The notes below the pieces were generated by a model that was given only the letters and a program-made list of their open reading frames with translations, did not search any database and had not been told where the DNA came from. Shown in pieces: positions 35,911 through 44,721 of a stretch of 64,000 bases of DNA. The stretch is from Anderseniella sp963700735 (lineage in GTDB: Bacteria > Pseudomonadota > Alphaproteobacteria > Rhizobiales > Aestuariivirgaceae), in assembly GCA_963700735.1 (NCBI GenBank), contig CAVOYR010000006.1, forward strand, positions 168,109 through 232,108, given 5' to 3'. A program made the position numbers and the translations under genes. Position 1 is the first letter of the stretch. Every line of letters starts with the position of its first letter.

Positions 35911-36774
35911 CTACTTGAACTTCCGGAAGAAGCCCGTCCGGTCGAACATTTCCTCCAGCGCCTGCATGCGGTCGCGGGTCACGTCCCAGTGCTTGTTGGA
36001 AGCGGCGGCAATCATGGTTTCGGACAGCAGCAGCAAGGCGGCGGTCGAGTCCCAGGCAGACGGCACCGAGATATGCACCGCGAACGTGTGGCTGGCGATC
36101 TTTGCCACGGGCGAGCGCCACTGGTCGGTAAGCAGAACGATTTCCGCGCCGCGCTCGCGCGCCATTTCGGCCATCCGCAAGGTGGAATTCTCGTAGCGGC
36201 GGATGTCGAACACGCACAGCACGTCACCTTGCTTCAGGTCGAGTATGTCGTGCGGCCAGGCGTTCGAGCTGGCGTCGATGCGCTTCACGTGCGGCCGCAT
36301 CACCTGCATGTGCAGGTACAGGTAATCGGCGATACGGCCGGAAATGCGCCCGCCGCTGATGAACAGCTTGCGGTCCGTATCGGCCATCAAAGCGCAGGCG
36401 GCATCGAAAGACTGGTGATCAATCTGGGCCAGCGACTGGCGGATGTTGCCGATCACGGCATCGGTAAACTCGTTCAGGATATGCGTGTCGGGCGCGGTGG
36501 CCGACCAGTTGTCATGCTTGGTGATCGGGTTGGAAATGCGCGCTTCCAGCTCCTGGCGAAGGGCAGCCTGGTACTCTGCAAAGCCGTTGAAGCCGATCTT
36601 GCTGACCAACCGCAGCACCGTCGGTGGCGATACTTGCGCCCGCCCTGCCAGTTCGGCAATCGTACCCATGCCGGACACCGGGTAATTGCCCAGCAGAATG
36701 CCCGCGAGTTGGCGTTCGGCCCGGGTCAGGGTGTCCTCGTGCCGGCTGATGAGATCTGCAATGGTAGCCTGCAT
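35911..36774 (-). CDS. MurR/RpiR family transcriptional regulator
   Basis: A 287-residue regulator with an N-terminal HTH_6 domain (GTIAELAGRAQVSPPTVLRLVSKIGF, about 37-62) and a SIS ligand-binding domain (about 125-260, with ISGGRISGRIADYL and VFDIRRYENST). SIS domains usually bind phosphosugars, but many Hyphomicrobiales RpiR proteins control amino-acid or amine uptake. It is divergent from the amidohydrolase/TRAP/ligase unit and is its obvious regulator; a perfect palindrome sits in the promoter between them. Confidence 0.9.
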   Translation of the reverse strand: MQATIADLISRHEDTLTRAERQLAGILLGNYPVSGMGTIAELAGRAQVSPPTVLRLVSKIGFNGFAEYQAALRQELEARISNPITKHDNWSATAPDTHILNEFTDAVIGNIRQSLAQIDHQSFDAACALMADTDRKLFISGGRISGRIADYLYLHMQVMRPHVKRIDASSNAWPHDILDLKQGDVLCVFDIRRYENSTLRMAEMARERGAEIVLLTDQWRSPVAKIASHTFAVHISVPSAWDSTAALLLLSETMIAAASNKHWDVTRDRMQALEEMFDRTGFFRKFK

Positions 36775-36861
36775 GAGCGGCCCTGCCTGTTGTCAGCGAT
36801 GCGAACGTTGCGCGCCGTACCCGTTATTCATTCAACAGTGGCGGGAACTCAAGGAATTATC

Positions 36862-36896
36862 TTGACAACCCTGACCAGCTTGTAAAAATTTTTACA
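36862..36896 (+). promoter_or_regulatory. Promoter with 16-bp perfect palindrome, probable RpiR operator
   Basis: A -35-like TTGACA is at 36862-36867. About 16 bases downstream, the AT-rich -10 region falls inside TGTAAAAATTTTTACA (36881-36896), a perfect palindrome. A ribosome binding site AAGGAG follows at 36904-36909. A regulator bound here would cover the -10 element of the catabolic unit. Confidence 0.65.
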
Positions 36897-36918
36897 GAAA
36901 CCGAAGGAGCTGTCCAGC

Positions 36919-37713
36919 TTGGTCAACCCGCAACCAGTGCCTGCCACACCGGCGTTCACCGCCATGCCGCCACGGGTGGTCAATGCGGCCGGGCGTTCGC
37001 GGGTGGTGCTGGTATGCGAGCATGCCTCCAACACCGTCCCGCCGGAGCTGGCCGGGTTGGGCATGAGCGCTGAAGGCCTGCGCAGTCACGCCGCCTGGGA
37101 CCCCGGCGCGCTGGCCGTTTCGGAAGCCATGTCGGCGGAACTTGATGCTGTGCTGGTGGCCAGCCAGGTGTCGCGGCTGGTGTATGATTGCAACCGGCCG
37201 CCGGAGGCGCGCGATGCCATTGTGACGCGCAGCGAGGTGTACGACATTCCGGGCAACGCTGACCTGCATGCGCAGGCTCGGCAGGAGCGTGTCGACCTGG
37301 TGTATCGCCCGTTCCAGGACGAGCTTCGGCGGGTGCTGGCTGCGCATATGCCTCGCCAGCCGGTTCTGGTGACGATCCACTCGTTCACGCGGGTCTACAA
37401 CGGGGTCGAGCGGGCCGTTGAGCTCGGCATCCTGTGCGACCATGATGCGCGCCTCGCCGATGCAATGCTGGCGCAAGCTTCTGATTTTACCACGATGGAC
37501 GTTCGCAAGAACCAGCCTTACGGCCCCGAGCATGGCGTCACCCATACGTTGATCGAACACGGGCTGGCCAACGGCATAGCCAACGTGATGATCGAGATCC
37601 GCAACGACCTGATTGCAACGCCGGAGCAGCAGCGTGACGTCGCGCAGATGTTGTGCGCGCTGGTCGCGGCGGGTATCGACGCCGTCTCCACAACGGAGGC
37701 GCAGGGCAGCTGA
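36919..37713 (+). CDS. N-formylglutamate amidohydrolase family protein
   Basis: A 264-residue member of the family that deformylates N-formylglutamate in histidine breakdown. Key stretches include VLVCEHASNTVP (32-43), RLVYDCNRPP, LVTIHSFTRVY with a metal His, and GVTHTLIEHG near the end. No hut genes are near, so here it may cut another N-acyl or gamma-glutamyl amide. The TTG at 36919 has AAGGAG nine bases upstream; the first ATG (36964) lacks one. Its stop overlaps the dctQ start as TGATG. First gene of the unit. Confidence 0.87.
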   Translation: MVNPQPVPATPAFTAMPPRVVNAAGRSRVVLVCEHASNTVPPELAGLGMSAEGLRSHAAWDPGALAVSEAMSAELDAVLVASQVSRLVYDCNRPPEARDAIVTRSEVYDIPGNADLHAQARQERVDLVYRPFQDELRRVLAAHMPRQPVLVTIHSFTRVYNGVERAVELGILCDHDARLADAMLAQASDFTTMDVRKNQPYGPEHGVTHTLIEHGLANGIANVMIEIRNDLIATPEQQRDVAQMLCALVAAGIDAVSTTEAQGS

Positions 37714-38228
37714 TGCTGGATTTCATGCAGGCCTATGTACGCGCCGTCGACGGCTTCAACAGGCGGCTTGGCCGCTTCGCCATGTACGGCATCTTCGTGC
37801 TGATGGGCATCCTGCTGTATTCGTCGATCAACAAGACGTTTTTCCTGCCCGAGTTGTGGACGCTGGAAATGGCGCAGTTCGTCATGGTCGGCTACTACAT
37901 TCTCGGCGGTCCATACTCGATCCAGCTTGGCGCGAACGTGCGCATGGACCTGTTCTACGGTGAGTGGAGCGACCGCAAGAAGGCCTCGATCGACGCGATT
38001 ACAGTCTTCTTCCTGATCTTCTATCTCGGCGTGTTGCTGTGGGGCGGCGTGGAAAGCACGATATATTCCTTCCAGTACGGCGGAGAGCGCAGTCCGACCG
38101 CCTGGCGGCCGTACCTGTGGCCGGTCAAGTGCGTGATGGTGACCGGCATCTTCCTGATGCTGCTGCAGGCAATTTCGGAACTGTTCAAGGATCTCTTGCG
38201 CCTTCGTGGCAGGGAAGTGGCGGCATGA
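37713..38228 (+). CDS. TRAP transporter small permease (DctQ)
   Basis: A 171-residue membrane protein with four helices (about 22-40, 50-70, 90-112, 132-155), the DctQ/TRAP small-permease layout, with LEMAQFVMVGYYILGGPYSIQLGANVRMD in the second half of the core. It forms a complex with DctM to import a solute delivered by DctP, driven by a sodium gradient. It overlaps the amidohydrolase gene and dctM by a few bases. Confidence 0.92.
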   Translation: MLDFMQAYVRAVDGFNRRLGRFAMYGIFVLMGILLYSSINKTFFLPELWTLEMAQFVMVGYYILGGPYSIQLGANVRMDLFYGEWSDRKKASIDAITVFFLIFYLGVLLWGGVESTIYSFQYGGERSPTAWRPYLWPVKCVMVTGIFLMLLQAISELFKDLLRLRGREVAA

Positions 38229-39550
38229 GTTACGAGCTGATCGCCATCTTGATGTTCTCGTCGATGATGCTGATGCTGCTGACCGGGCAACGGGTATTCG
38301 CGGCCATCGGGTTCGTCGCGGTGGTGTCCGCCATGCTGCTGTGGGGGGATCGCGGTGGCTACGACATCGGGTTTTCAGCCGCCATCAAGCTGATGAAGTG
38401 GTACCCGCTGCTCACGCTGCCGATGTTCATCTTCATGGGTTACGTGATGTCGGAATTGCGCATCGCCGATGACCTCTACAAGATGTTCCATGTCTGGATG
38501 GGCGGCCTGCGCGGTGGTCTTGCCATCGGCACCATTGCGCTGATGGTGCTGATCTCGGCGATGAACGGGCTGTCGGTGGCGGGCATGGCCATCGGGGCGA
38601 CCATTGCCCTGCCTGAGCTGCTGAAGCGAGGGTACGACAAGCGGATGGTCACGGGGGTCATCCAGGCCGGCAGTTCGCTCGGCATCCTGGTGCCGCCGTC
38701 GGTGGTGCTGGTGCTCTACGCCATGATCGCGCGCCAGCCGGTGGGCCAGCTGTGGCTGGCCGGGGCCATACCGGGGCTGATGATGGCGGTGATGTTCATC
38801 ATCTACATCGCCGTGCGCTGCAAGATGAACCCGGAGCTCGGGCCGGCCCTTCCGGCGGAAGAGCGCAATGTCGGCTGGCCGGAAAAACTTCGGCTGCTGC
38901 GGGCCGGGCTTTTGCCGTTCGGGGTTTTCTTCATCATGATGGTGCCGTTCGTGAACGGCTGGACGTCGCTGGTTGAAAGCTCGGCGCTTGGGGCAATAGC
39001 GGCGTTTCTGGCGGCCGTGTTCAAGGGCCGGATGACACGCGAGGTGTTCGAGAATTCCGTGCGCAACACGCTGGCGATCACCTGCATGTTCATGTGGATC
39101 ATCCTTGCCGCGCTCGCCTTTGGGGCGGTGTTTGACGGGCTGGGCGCGGTGAAGGCCATCGAGGGTCTGTTCACCGAGCAGCTGGGCCTCAACCCGTGGG
39201 TCATCCTGATCCTGATGCAGCTCAGCTTCCTGCTGATGGGCACTTTCCTGGATGACACCGCCATGCTGGTCATCGTGGCACCGCTTTACGTGCCGCTGGT
39301 GGGGGAGCTGGGCTTTGACCTGGTATGGTACGGGGTGCTCTACACGATCACCTGCCAGATCGCCTACATGACCCCGCCGTTCGGCTACAACCTGTTCCTG
39401 ATGCGGGCCATGGCGCCACCTGAAATCACCATCATCGACATCTACCGCTCGATCGTGCCGTTCGTTGGTGTGATGATCCTGGCGTTGATCATTGTCATGG
39501 TGTTCCCGCAGATTGCATTGTGGCTGCCCAACCAAATCTACGGAAACTGA
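38225..39550 (+). CDS. TRAP transporter large permease (DctM)
   Basis: A 441-residue protein with 11-12 membrane helices of the DctM family. Family features include LPMFIFMGYVMSE, the NGLSVAGMAIGATIALPEL region, GSSLGILVPPSVVLVLYA, and the late LDDTAMLVIVAPLYVPL and PPFGYNLF segments that carry the sodium sites in known structures. The ATG overlaps the dctQ stop as ATGA. Confidence 0.95.
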   Translation: MSYELIAILMFSSMMLMLLTGQRVFAAIGFVAVVSAMLLWGDRGGYDIGFSAAIKLMKWYPLLTLPMFIFMGYVMSELRIADDLYKMFHVWMGGLRGGLAIGTIALMVLISAMNGLSVAGMAIGATIALPELLKRGYDKRMVTGVIQAGSSLGILVPPSVVLVLYAMIARQPVGQLWLAGAIPGLMMAVMFIIYIAVRCKMNPELGPALPAEERNVGWPEKLRLLRAGLLPFGVFFIMMVPFVNGWTSLVESSALGAIAAFLAAVFKGRMTREVFENSVRNTLAITCMFMWIILAALAFGAVFDGLGAVKAIEGLFTEQLGLNPWVILILMQLSFLLMGTFLDDTAMLVIVAPLYVPLVGELGFDLVWYGVLYTITCQIAYMTPPFGYNLFLMRAMAPPEITIIDIYRSIVPFVGVMILALIIVMVFPQIALWLPNQIYGN

Positions 39551-39610
39551 GTTTGGCCGGGGGAATTGAGTGAGTGAACTGCAACTTTAACCTGAAGTGA
39601 GGAGTGCAAG

Positions 39611-40648
39611 ATGACCACAAGACGCAAGTTTATCCAGGGTGCCGGCGTGGCCGGTGCTGCGGCACTGGCGGCACCGTCGATCGCGCGGGCGCAGGAACCG
39701 ATCAAATGGCGCATGCAGACCTATGCGGGCGCTGCGCTGGGCAAGGAAGTGACGCAGCCCGCGGTCGACTACATCAACAAGGCGGCCAATGGCGAACTGC
39801 AGATCGAGCTGTTCTTCGCCGACCAGATCGTGCCGACGGGCGAACTGTTCCAGGCCTTGCAGCGCGGCACCATCGACGCGGTTCATTCCGACGATGACTC
39901 GATGGCCTCGCCCACCGACGTGCGCCAGTTCGGCGGCTATTTCCCGCTGGCCACCAAGCATGCGCTGGACGTGCCGGTGCTGTTCAACCAGTACGGCCTC
40001 GCCGACATCTGGCGCGAGCAGTACGAGAAGGTGGGCGTGACCTGGCTGTCGGCAGCCGGGCAGGACCCGTGCAACTTCAACACCAAAAAGCCGATCACCA
40101 GCCTCAAGGACCTGGAAGGGCTGAAGCTCTACACGTTCCCGACCGCTGGCCAGTTCCTGGCGCAGTTCGGTGTGGTACCGGTCAACATCCCCTACGAAGA
40201 CGCCGAAGTGGCCGTGCAGACCGGCGAGCTTGACGGCATGGCCTGGTCGGGCATCACCGAGGACTACACGGTGGGCTGGGCAAACGTGACCGACTACTTC
40301 CTGACCAACAACATCTCCGGCGCGTGGATCGGGTCGTTCTACGTCAACCAGAAGCGCTGGGCAGACCTGCCGGATCATCTCAAGCAGATCGTCATGGCCG
40401 GCATTGAAGCCAGCCACACCTACCGCAACCAGTGGTACTGGGGCGGCGAGGCGAAGCTGCGCGCGACCGGCGACAAGCTCAAGCTGACGTCGATCCCGGC
40501 CGAGGAATGGAAGGCCGTCGAGGTTGCTGCCCGCAAGTTCTGGGACGAAATGGCCCAGACCGGTGAAACGGCGGCCAAGCTGGTCAAGATCTTCCAGGAG
40601 TACAACGACGTCATCTCCAAGGCCGGGCCTCCCTACACCTTCGGCTGA
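39611..40648 (+). CDS. TRAP transporter substrate-binding protein (DctP), Tat-exported
   Basis: A 345-residue periplasmic receptor. The leader has a twin-arginine motif TTRRKFIQG and a cleavage site after ARA (residue 27), so export by Tat is expected. The mature part matches DctP receptors (WRMQTYAG, FADQIVPTGELFQAL, TWLSAAGQDP). Aromatic residues line the usual pocket and acidic residues are frequent, which would suit a cationic or zwitterionic ligand, but the ligand cannot be read off. It follows dctM by 60 bases. Confidence 0.92.
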   Translation: MTTRRKFIQGAGVAGAAALAAPSIARAQEPIKWRMQTYAGAALGKEVTQPAVDYINKAANGELQIELFFADQIVPTGELFQALQRGTIDAVHSDDDSMASPTDVRQFGGYFPLATKHALDVPVLFNQYGLADIWREQYEKVGVTWLSAAGQDPCNFNTKKPITSLKDLEGLKLYTFPTAGQFLAQFGVVPVNIPYEDAEVAVQTGELDGMAWSGITEDYTVGWANVTDYFLTNNISGAWIGSFYVNQKRWADLPDHLKQIVMAGIEASHTYRNQWYWGGEAKLRATGDKLKLTSIPAEEWKAVEVAARKFWDEMAQTGETAAKLVKIFQEYNDVISKAGPPYTFG

Positions 40649-40666
40649 CGAACCGCATTGCCTGGT

Positions 40667-40693
40667 GCAACCCCGGCCTGTTGCCGGGGTTGC
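40667..40693 (+). promoter_or_regulatory. Strong hairpin between dctP and the ligase gene
   Basis: GCAACCCCGGC (40667-40677) pairs perfectly with GCCGGGGTTGC (40683-40693) around a five-base loop. There is no T run, so it is more likely an RNA-stabilising or partial-termination element that keeps receptor mRNA in excess than a full terminator. Confidence 0.65.
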
Positions 40694-40724
40694 CGCAGTT
40701 TCAGAACATCACAAGGGTACTTCC

Positions 40725-42095
40725 ATGACGCCACCACTTTCATTGTCCGACCTGAAAAAGGCGGTTGCCGACGGCGAGATCGACACCGTCATCGTGGCCC
40801 AGACCGACATGCAGGGCCGGTTGATGGGCAAGCGGTTCCACGCCCGGCACTTCCTCGATTCCGGCATGGACGAGACGCACAGCTGCAACTACCTGCTGAC
40901 CGTCGACATGGAGATGGAGCCGGTGCCCGGATACAAGTCGGCAAGCTGGGAGCAGGGCTACGGCGACTACATGATGAAGCCGGACCTTTCGACCCTGCGC
41001 CGCATTCCGTGGCTTGAAGGCACAGCCCTTGTGCTGTGCGACGTGAAGGATCATCACGGTCACGCCGACATACCGATCAGCCCGCGCGCCGTCCTGAAGA
41101 AGCAGCTGCAACGGCTTGAGGACATGGGCTTTTCCGCCATGATGGCGACGGAACTCGAGTTCTACCTGTTCCACGAGAGCTATGAACAGGCACAGGAATT
41201 GGGCTATCGCGACCTGACCCTCATCAGCCCGTACAACGAGGACTACCACATCTTCCAGACCACCAAGGAAGAAGACGTCATGCGCGCCATCCGCAACGGA
41301 TTGTACGGCGCCGGCATCGTGGTGGAATGCTCCAAGGGCGAAGCCTGGGCCGGTCAGGAAGAGATCAACGTGCGCTATGCCGATGCGCTGACGGCAGCCG
41401 ACAACCACGTCATCACCAAGAACGGGGTCAAGGAAATCGCCTGGGCGCAGGGGCGGGCGGCAACGTTCATGGCCAAGTGGAACTACACTGCCGCGGGCTC
41501 GTCGTCGCACATCCACCAGTCGCTGTGGTCAAAGGACGGCAAGTCGCCGGTGTTCCTCGGCAAGGACGGCGAGTACGGCATGTCCGACACGATGAAGCAC
41601 TACCTCGCGGGGCTGCTGACCTACGCGTCCGACTTCACCTGCTTCCTGGCGCCCAACATCAACTCCTACAAGCGCTTCCAGGCAGGCACCTTCGCCCCCA
41701 CCAAGGCGATCTGGTCGATGGACAACCGCACAGCCGGTTATCGAATCTGCGGGGCTGGTTCCAAGGGCGTGCGCATCGAGTGCCGCGTCGGCGGGGCAGA
41801 CCTCAACCCGTACCTGGCCTTCGCCTCGCAGCTTGCCGCCGGCATTGCCGGCATCGAGCAGAAGCTGGCGCTTGAGCCCGAATTCAAGGGCGATGCCTAT
41901 GCGGCCAAGAAGGCGCGTGAAATCCCCACCACCTTGCGGGCAGCCGCAGCGGCGCTGAAGAAGTCGAAGATGCTGCGGGAAGCATTTGGCGACGATGTGG
42001 TGGATCATTATGTCCACGCGGCAGAGTGGGAGCAGTTCGAGTATGACCGTCGCGTCACCGACTGGGAAATCGCCCGCGGATTCGAAAGGTCATAG
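40725..42095 (+). CDS. Glutamine-synthetase-like (gamma-glutamyl) ligase
   Basis: A 456-residue member of the glutamine synthetase superfamily. Metal and substrate motifs are present: ATELEFYLF, GQEEINVRYADALTAAD, SSSHIHQSLW and GVRIECRVGGADLNPYLA. The adenylylation site loop of housekeeping GlnA is not evident, and the sequence resembles the group of gamma-glutamyl-amine ligases (PuuA, IpuC and relatives). Its place in a catabolic operon with two dehydrogenases supports ligation of an amine rather than ammonia. The start has AAGGG about eight bases upstream. Confidence 0.9.
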   Translation: MTPPLSLSDLKKAVADGEIDTVIVAQTDMQGRLMGKRFHARHFLDSGMDETHSCNYLLTVDMEMEPVPGYKSASWEQGYGDYMMKPDLSTLRRIPWLEGTALVLCDVKDHHGHADIPISPRAVLKKQLQRLEDMGFSAMMATELEFYLFHESYEQAQELGYRDLTLISPYNEDYHIFQTTKEEDVMRAIRNGLYGAGIVVECSKGEAWAGQEEINVRYADALTAADNHVITKNGVKEIAWAQGRAATFMAKWNYTAAGSSSHIHQSLWSKDGKSPVFLGKDGEYGMSDTMKHYLAGLLTYASDFTCFLAPNINSYKRFQAGTFAPTKAIWSMDNRTAGYRICGAGSKGVRIECRVGGADLNPYLAFASQLAAGIAGIEQKLALEPEFKGDAYAAKKAREIPTTLRAAAAALKKSKMLREAFGDDVVDHYVHAAEWEQFEYDRRVTDWEIARGFERS

Positions 42096-42104
42096 AGCGC
42101 AGCC

Positions 42105-43490
42105 ATGAGCACCACGGTAAAACTGATCTCACCGATCGACGGATCGGTCTATCTCGAACGTGAAGTCCTGTCGCGCGAGGCAGCGTTCGCCGCTGCTGCG
42201 CGGGCAAGGGCGGCGCAACCTGCCTGGGCCGCAAGGCCGATCAGGGAGCGCATTGACCTGGTATTGCGCGCCAATGAAATCATTGGTCAGCAGACGGCGC
42301 GCATGGCCGAGGAACTGGCGCACCAGATGGGCCGTCCGGTCCGCTATGGTGGCGAGTATGGCGGTTTCAACGAGCGCGTGCGCTACATGGCGGGCATCGC
42401 CGGGGACGCGCTGGCTCCGATCATTGTAGAGGACAGCGGCAACTTCAAGCGCCAGATCAAGCGCGTGCCGCATGGCGTCGTCATGGTGGTGGCGCCCTGG
42501 AACTACCCCTACATGACCGCGATCAACACCATCGCGCCTGCGCTGATGGCGGGCAATACGGTCATCCTCAAGCACGCGGCGCAAACCCTGAAGGTGGGCG
42601 AGCACCTGGCGGAAGCATTCGCCGCGGCTGGCGTGCCGGAGGACGTGTTCCAGAACGTCGTGCTTGATCACGCAACGACGTCGGACCTGATTGGCGAGCG
42701 CGCTGTCAACTTCGTCAACTTCACCGGCTCGGTCGGTGGCGGACAGGCGATGGAGAAGGCCGCCGCCGGCACCTTCGTTCCGGTGTCCACGGAACTGGGC
42801 GGCAAGGACCCCGGCTACGTGCGCGCCGACGCAGACCTCGACAAGGCTGTCGACACGCTGATGGACGGGGCCATGTTCAACTCCGGCCAGTGCTGCTGTG
42901 GTATCGAGCGCATCTACGTGCACGAGAGCCTGTACGACAGCTTCGTCGAGAAGGCCGTGGCCTGGGTCAACAACGGGCTGAAGCTGGGCAACCCGCTCGA
43001 CAAGGAAACCACGCTTGGCCCCATGGCGAACGTGCGGTTTGCGCGGGAAGTCCGCGCGCAGATCGACGAGGCACTGGCCGATGGCGCGGTGGCGCACATC
43101 GCGAAGTCACCTGCCGATGATGGTGGCGCCTACCTGACGCCCCAGATCCTCACCAACGTGACCCACAAGATGCGGGTGATGCGCGATGAAAGCTTCGGTC
43201 CCGTGGTCGGCATCATGCCGGTGAAGACCGACGACGAGGCCATTGCGCTGATGAACGACTGCCAGTTCGGCCTGACTGCATCCGTGTGGACGCAGGATGC
43301 CGCAAAGGCAGAAGAGATCGGCGACCGGCTTGAGACCGGCACCGTGTTCATGAACCGCTGCGACTACCTGGACCCGGCCCTGTGCTGGACCGGGTGCAAG
43401 GACACCGGCCGCGGCGCCGGGCTGTCCATCCTGGGCATTCAGGCCCTTACCAGACCCAAATCATATCACCTCAGAAAGGTACTCGCATGA
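42105..43490 (+). CDS. Aldehyde dehydrogenase
   Basis: A 461-residue NAD(P)-dependent aldehyde dehydrogenase. Catalytic features: N133 in PWNYP, FTGS at 206-209, E230 in ELGGKDP and C264 in NSGQCCCGIERI. The run of three Cys at the active site is unusual. Shorter at the N-terminus than betaine-aldehyde dehydrogenases, closer to the succinate-semialdehyde or gamma-glutamyl-aminoaldehyde type. It starts nine bases after the ligase gene, and its stop overlaps the next start (ATGA). Confidence 0.92.
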   Translation: MSTTVKLISPIDGSVYLEREVLSREAAFAAAARARAAQPAWAARPIRERIDLVLRANEIIGQQTARMAEELAHQMGRPVRYGGEYGGFNERVRYMAGIAGDALAPIIVEDSGNFKRQIKRVPHGVVMVVAPWNYPYMTAINTIAPALMAGNTVILKHAAQTLKVGEHLAEAFAAAGVPEDVFQNVVLDHATTSDLIGERAVNFVNFTGSVGGGQAMEKAAAGTFVPVSTELGGKDPGYVRADADLDKAVDTLMDGAMFNSGQCCCGIERIYVHESLYDSFVEKAVAWVNNGLKLGNPLDKETTLGPMANVRFAREVRAQIDEALADGAVAHIAKSPADDGGAYLTPQILTNVTHKMRVMRDESFGPVVGIMPVKTDDEAIALMNDCQFGLTASVWTQDAAKAEEIGDRLETGTVFMNRCDYLDPALCWTGCKDTGRGAGLSILGIQALTRPKSYHLRKVLA

Positions 43491-44633
43491 CGTTGACGGG
43501 CAATTGGTCGTATCCGACCGCGATCCGTTTTGGACAGGGCCGCATTGCCGAAATCGGCGAGGCGTGCGCGAAGGCAGGCATCAGCAAGCCGCTGCTGGTG
43601 ACCGACCGTGGCCTGGCGCAGATGGCCATCACGCAGAAAGACGCTGGACCTGCTCGACAAGGCAGGGCTTGGCCGCGCCATGTTTGCCGAGGTGGACCCC
43701 AACCCCAACGAGAACAATCTCGAGGCAGGCCTCAGGGTATACCGCGATGGCGGCCACGACGGCGTGGTGGCGTTCGGTGGTGGCTCGGGTCTCGATCTTG
43801 GCAAAATGATTGCCTTCATGGCCGGCCAGACCCGGCCGATCTGGGACTTCGAGGACATCGGCGACTGGTGGACCCGTGCCAACGCTGATGGCATTGCCCC
43901 GATCGTTGCCGTGCCGACGACGGCCGGCACCGGTTCGGAAGTTGGCCGTGCGAGCGTCATCACCAACTCGAAGACCCACGTGAAGAAGATCATCTTCCAT
44001 CCGAAGGTGCTGCCCGCTGTCGTGATCAGCGATCCGGAACTGACCGCCGGCATGCCGCCTGCCATCACCGCTGGTACCGGCATGGATGCGTTTGCCCACT
44101 GCCTTGAAGCCTATTCCAGCCCGTTCTTCCACCCGATGTCGCAAGGCATTGCGCTGGAAGGCATGCGGCTGGTGAAGGAGTACCTGCCGCGCGCCTACAA
44201 GGACGGGCAGGACATGGAAGCCCGCGCCCAGATGCTGATTGCCGGGTCCATGGGCGCGGTGGCCTTCCAGAAGGGGCTTGGCGCGGTGCATGCGCTGTCC
44301 CATCCGGTTGGCGCGCTCTACAACACCCACCACGGCACCACCAATGCGGTGTGCATTCCGGCTGTGCTGAAGCTCAACCGGCCGGCCATCGAGGAGCGCA
44401 TGGAGCGCGCCTCAGCCTATCTTGGCATTGCAGGCGGTTTTGACGGTTTTGCCGCCTTCGTGACCGAGCTGAACGGCAAGCTTGGCATACCGCAGCGGCT
44501 GGCCGCGATGGGCGTAGGCGCTGACCGCATCGACGAGATGACTGTTATGGCGCTGGAAGACCCGTCTGCCGGCGGCAACCCGGTCAAGCTGACCACGGAG
44601 AACACGCGCGCGCTGTTTGAGGCGGTGATCTAG
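43487..44633 (+). pseudogene. Iron-dependent alcohol dehydrogenase, frame broken by one extra base
   Basis: Group III metal-dependent alcohol dehydrogenase, about 381 residues when repaired. The nucleotide-binding GGGSGLDLGK and TTAGTGSE are present, and the metal His residues are in DAFAHCLEAY, AVHALSHPVGA and NTHHGTTNAV. The first 50 residues (NWSYPTAIRFGQGRIAEIGE) are in one frame, and the rest begins after 43637-43641; one extra base in AAAG explains it and restores AITQKTLDLLDKAG. Relatives include 4-hydroxybutyrate and 1,3-propanediol dehydrogenases. Last gene of the unit; its ATG overlaps the aldehyde dehydrogenase stop. Confidence 0.87.
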
Positions 44634-44634
44634 G

Positions 44635-44718
44635 CCAATTCAGGTTGCAATTCCCGACAATGAATCAGGAAATGCCCGCACTTGGGGCAATTCCTGATGC
44701 CATTGGAACCTGAACTGG
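44635..44718. terminator. Nested imperfect palindrome between convergent genes
   Basis: Outer arms 44635-44651 and 44702-44718 (15 of 17 pairs) enclose inner arms 44664-44678 and 44684-44698. The structure fills the gap between the two stop codons, so a bidirectional terminator is likely; no long T run is present. Confidence 0.6.
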
Positions 44719-44721
44719 TCC

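Noticed and set aside
34599..35918. 439-codon open frame on the plus strand
   Set aside because: Alternate frame of the MscS gene, low-complexity Gly/Arg-rich, no domain.
38375..39535. 386-codon open frame on the minus strand
   Set aside because: It is antisense to dctM, is unusually His/Gln-rich and has no family similarity; it is a shadow of biased codon use.
40667..40693. Third copy of the REP-like repeat
   Set aside because: It is a single hairpin with different arms and lacks the second hairpin.
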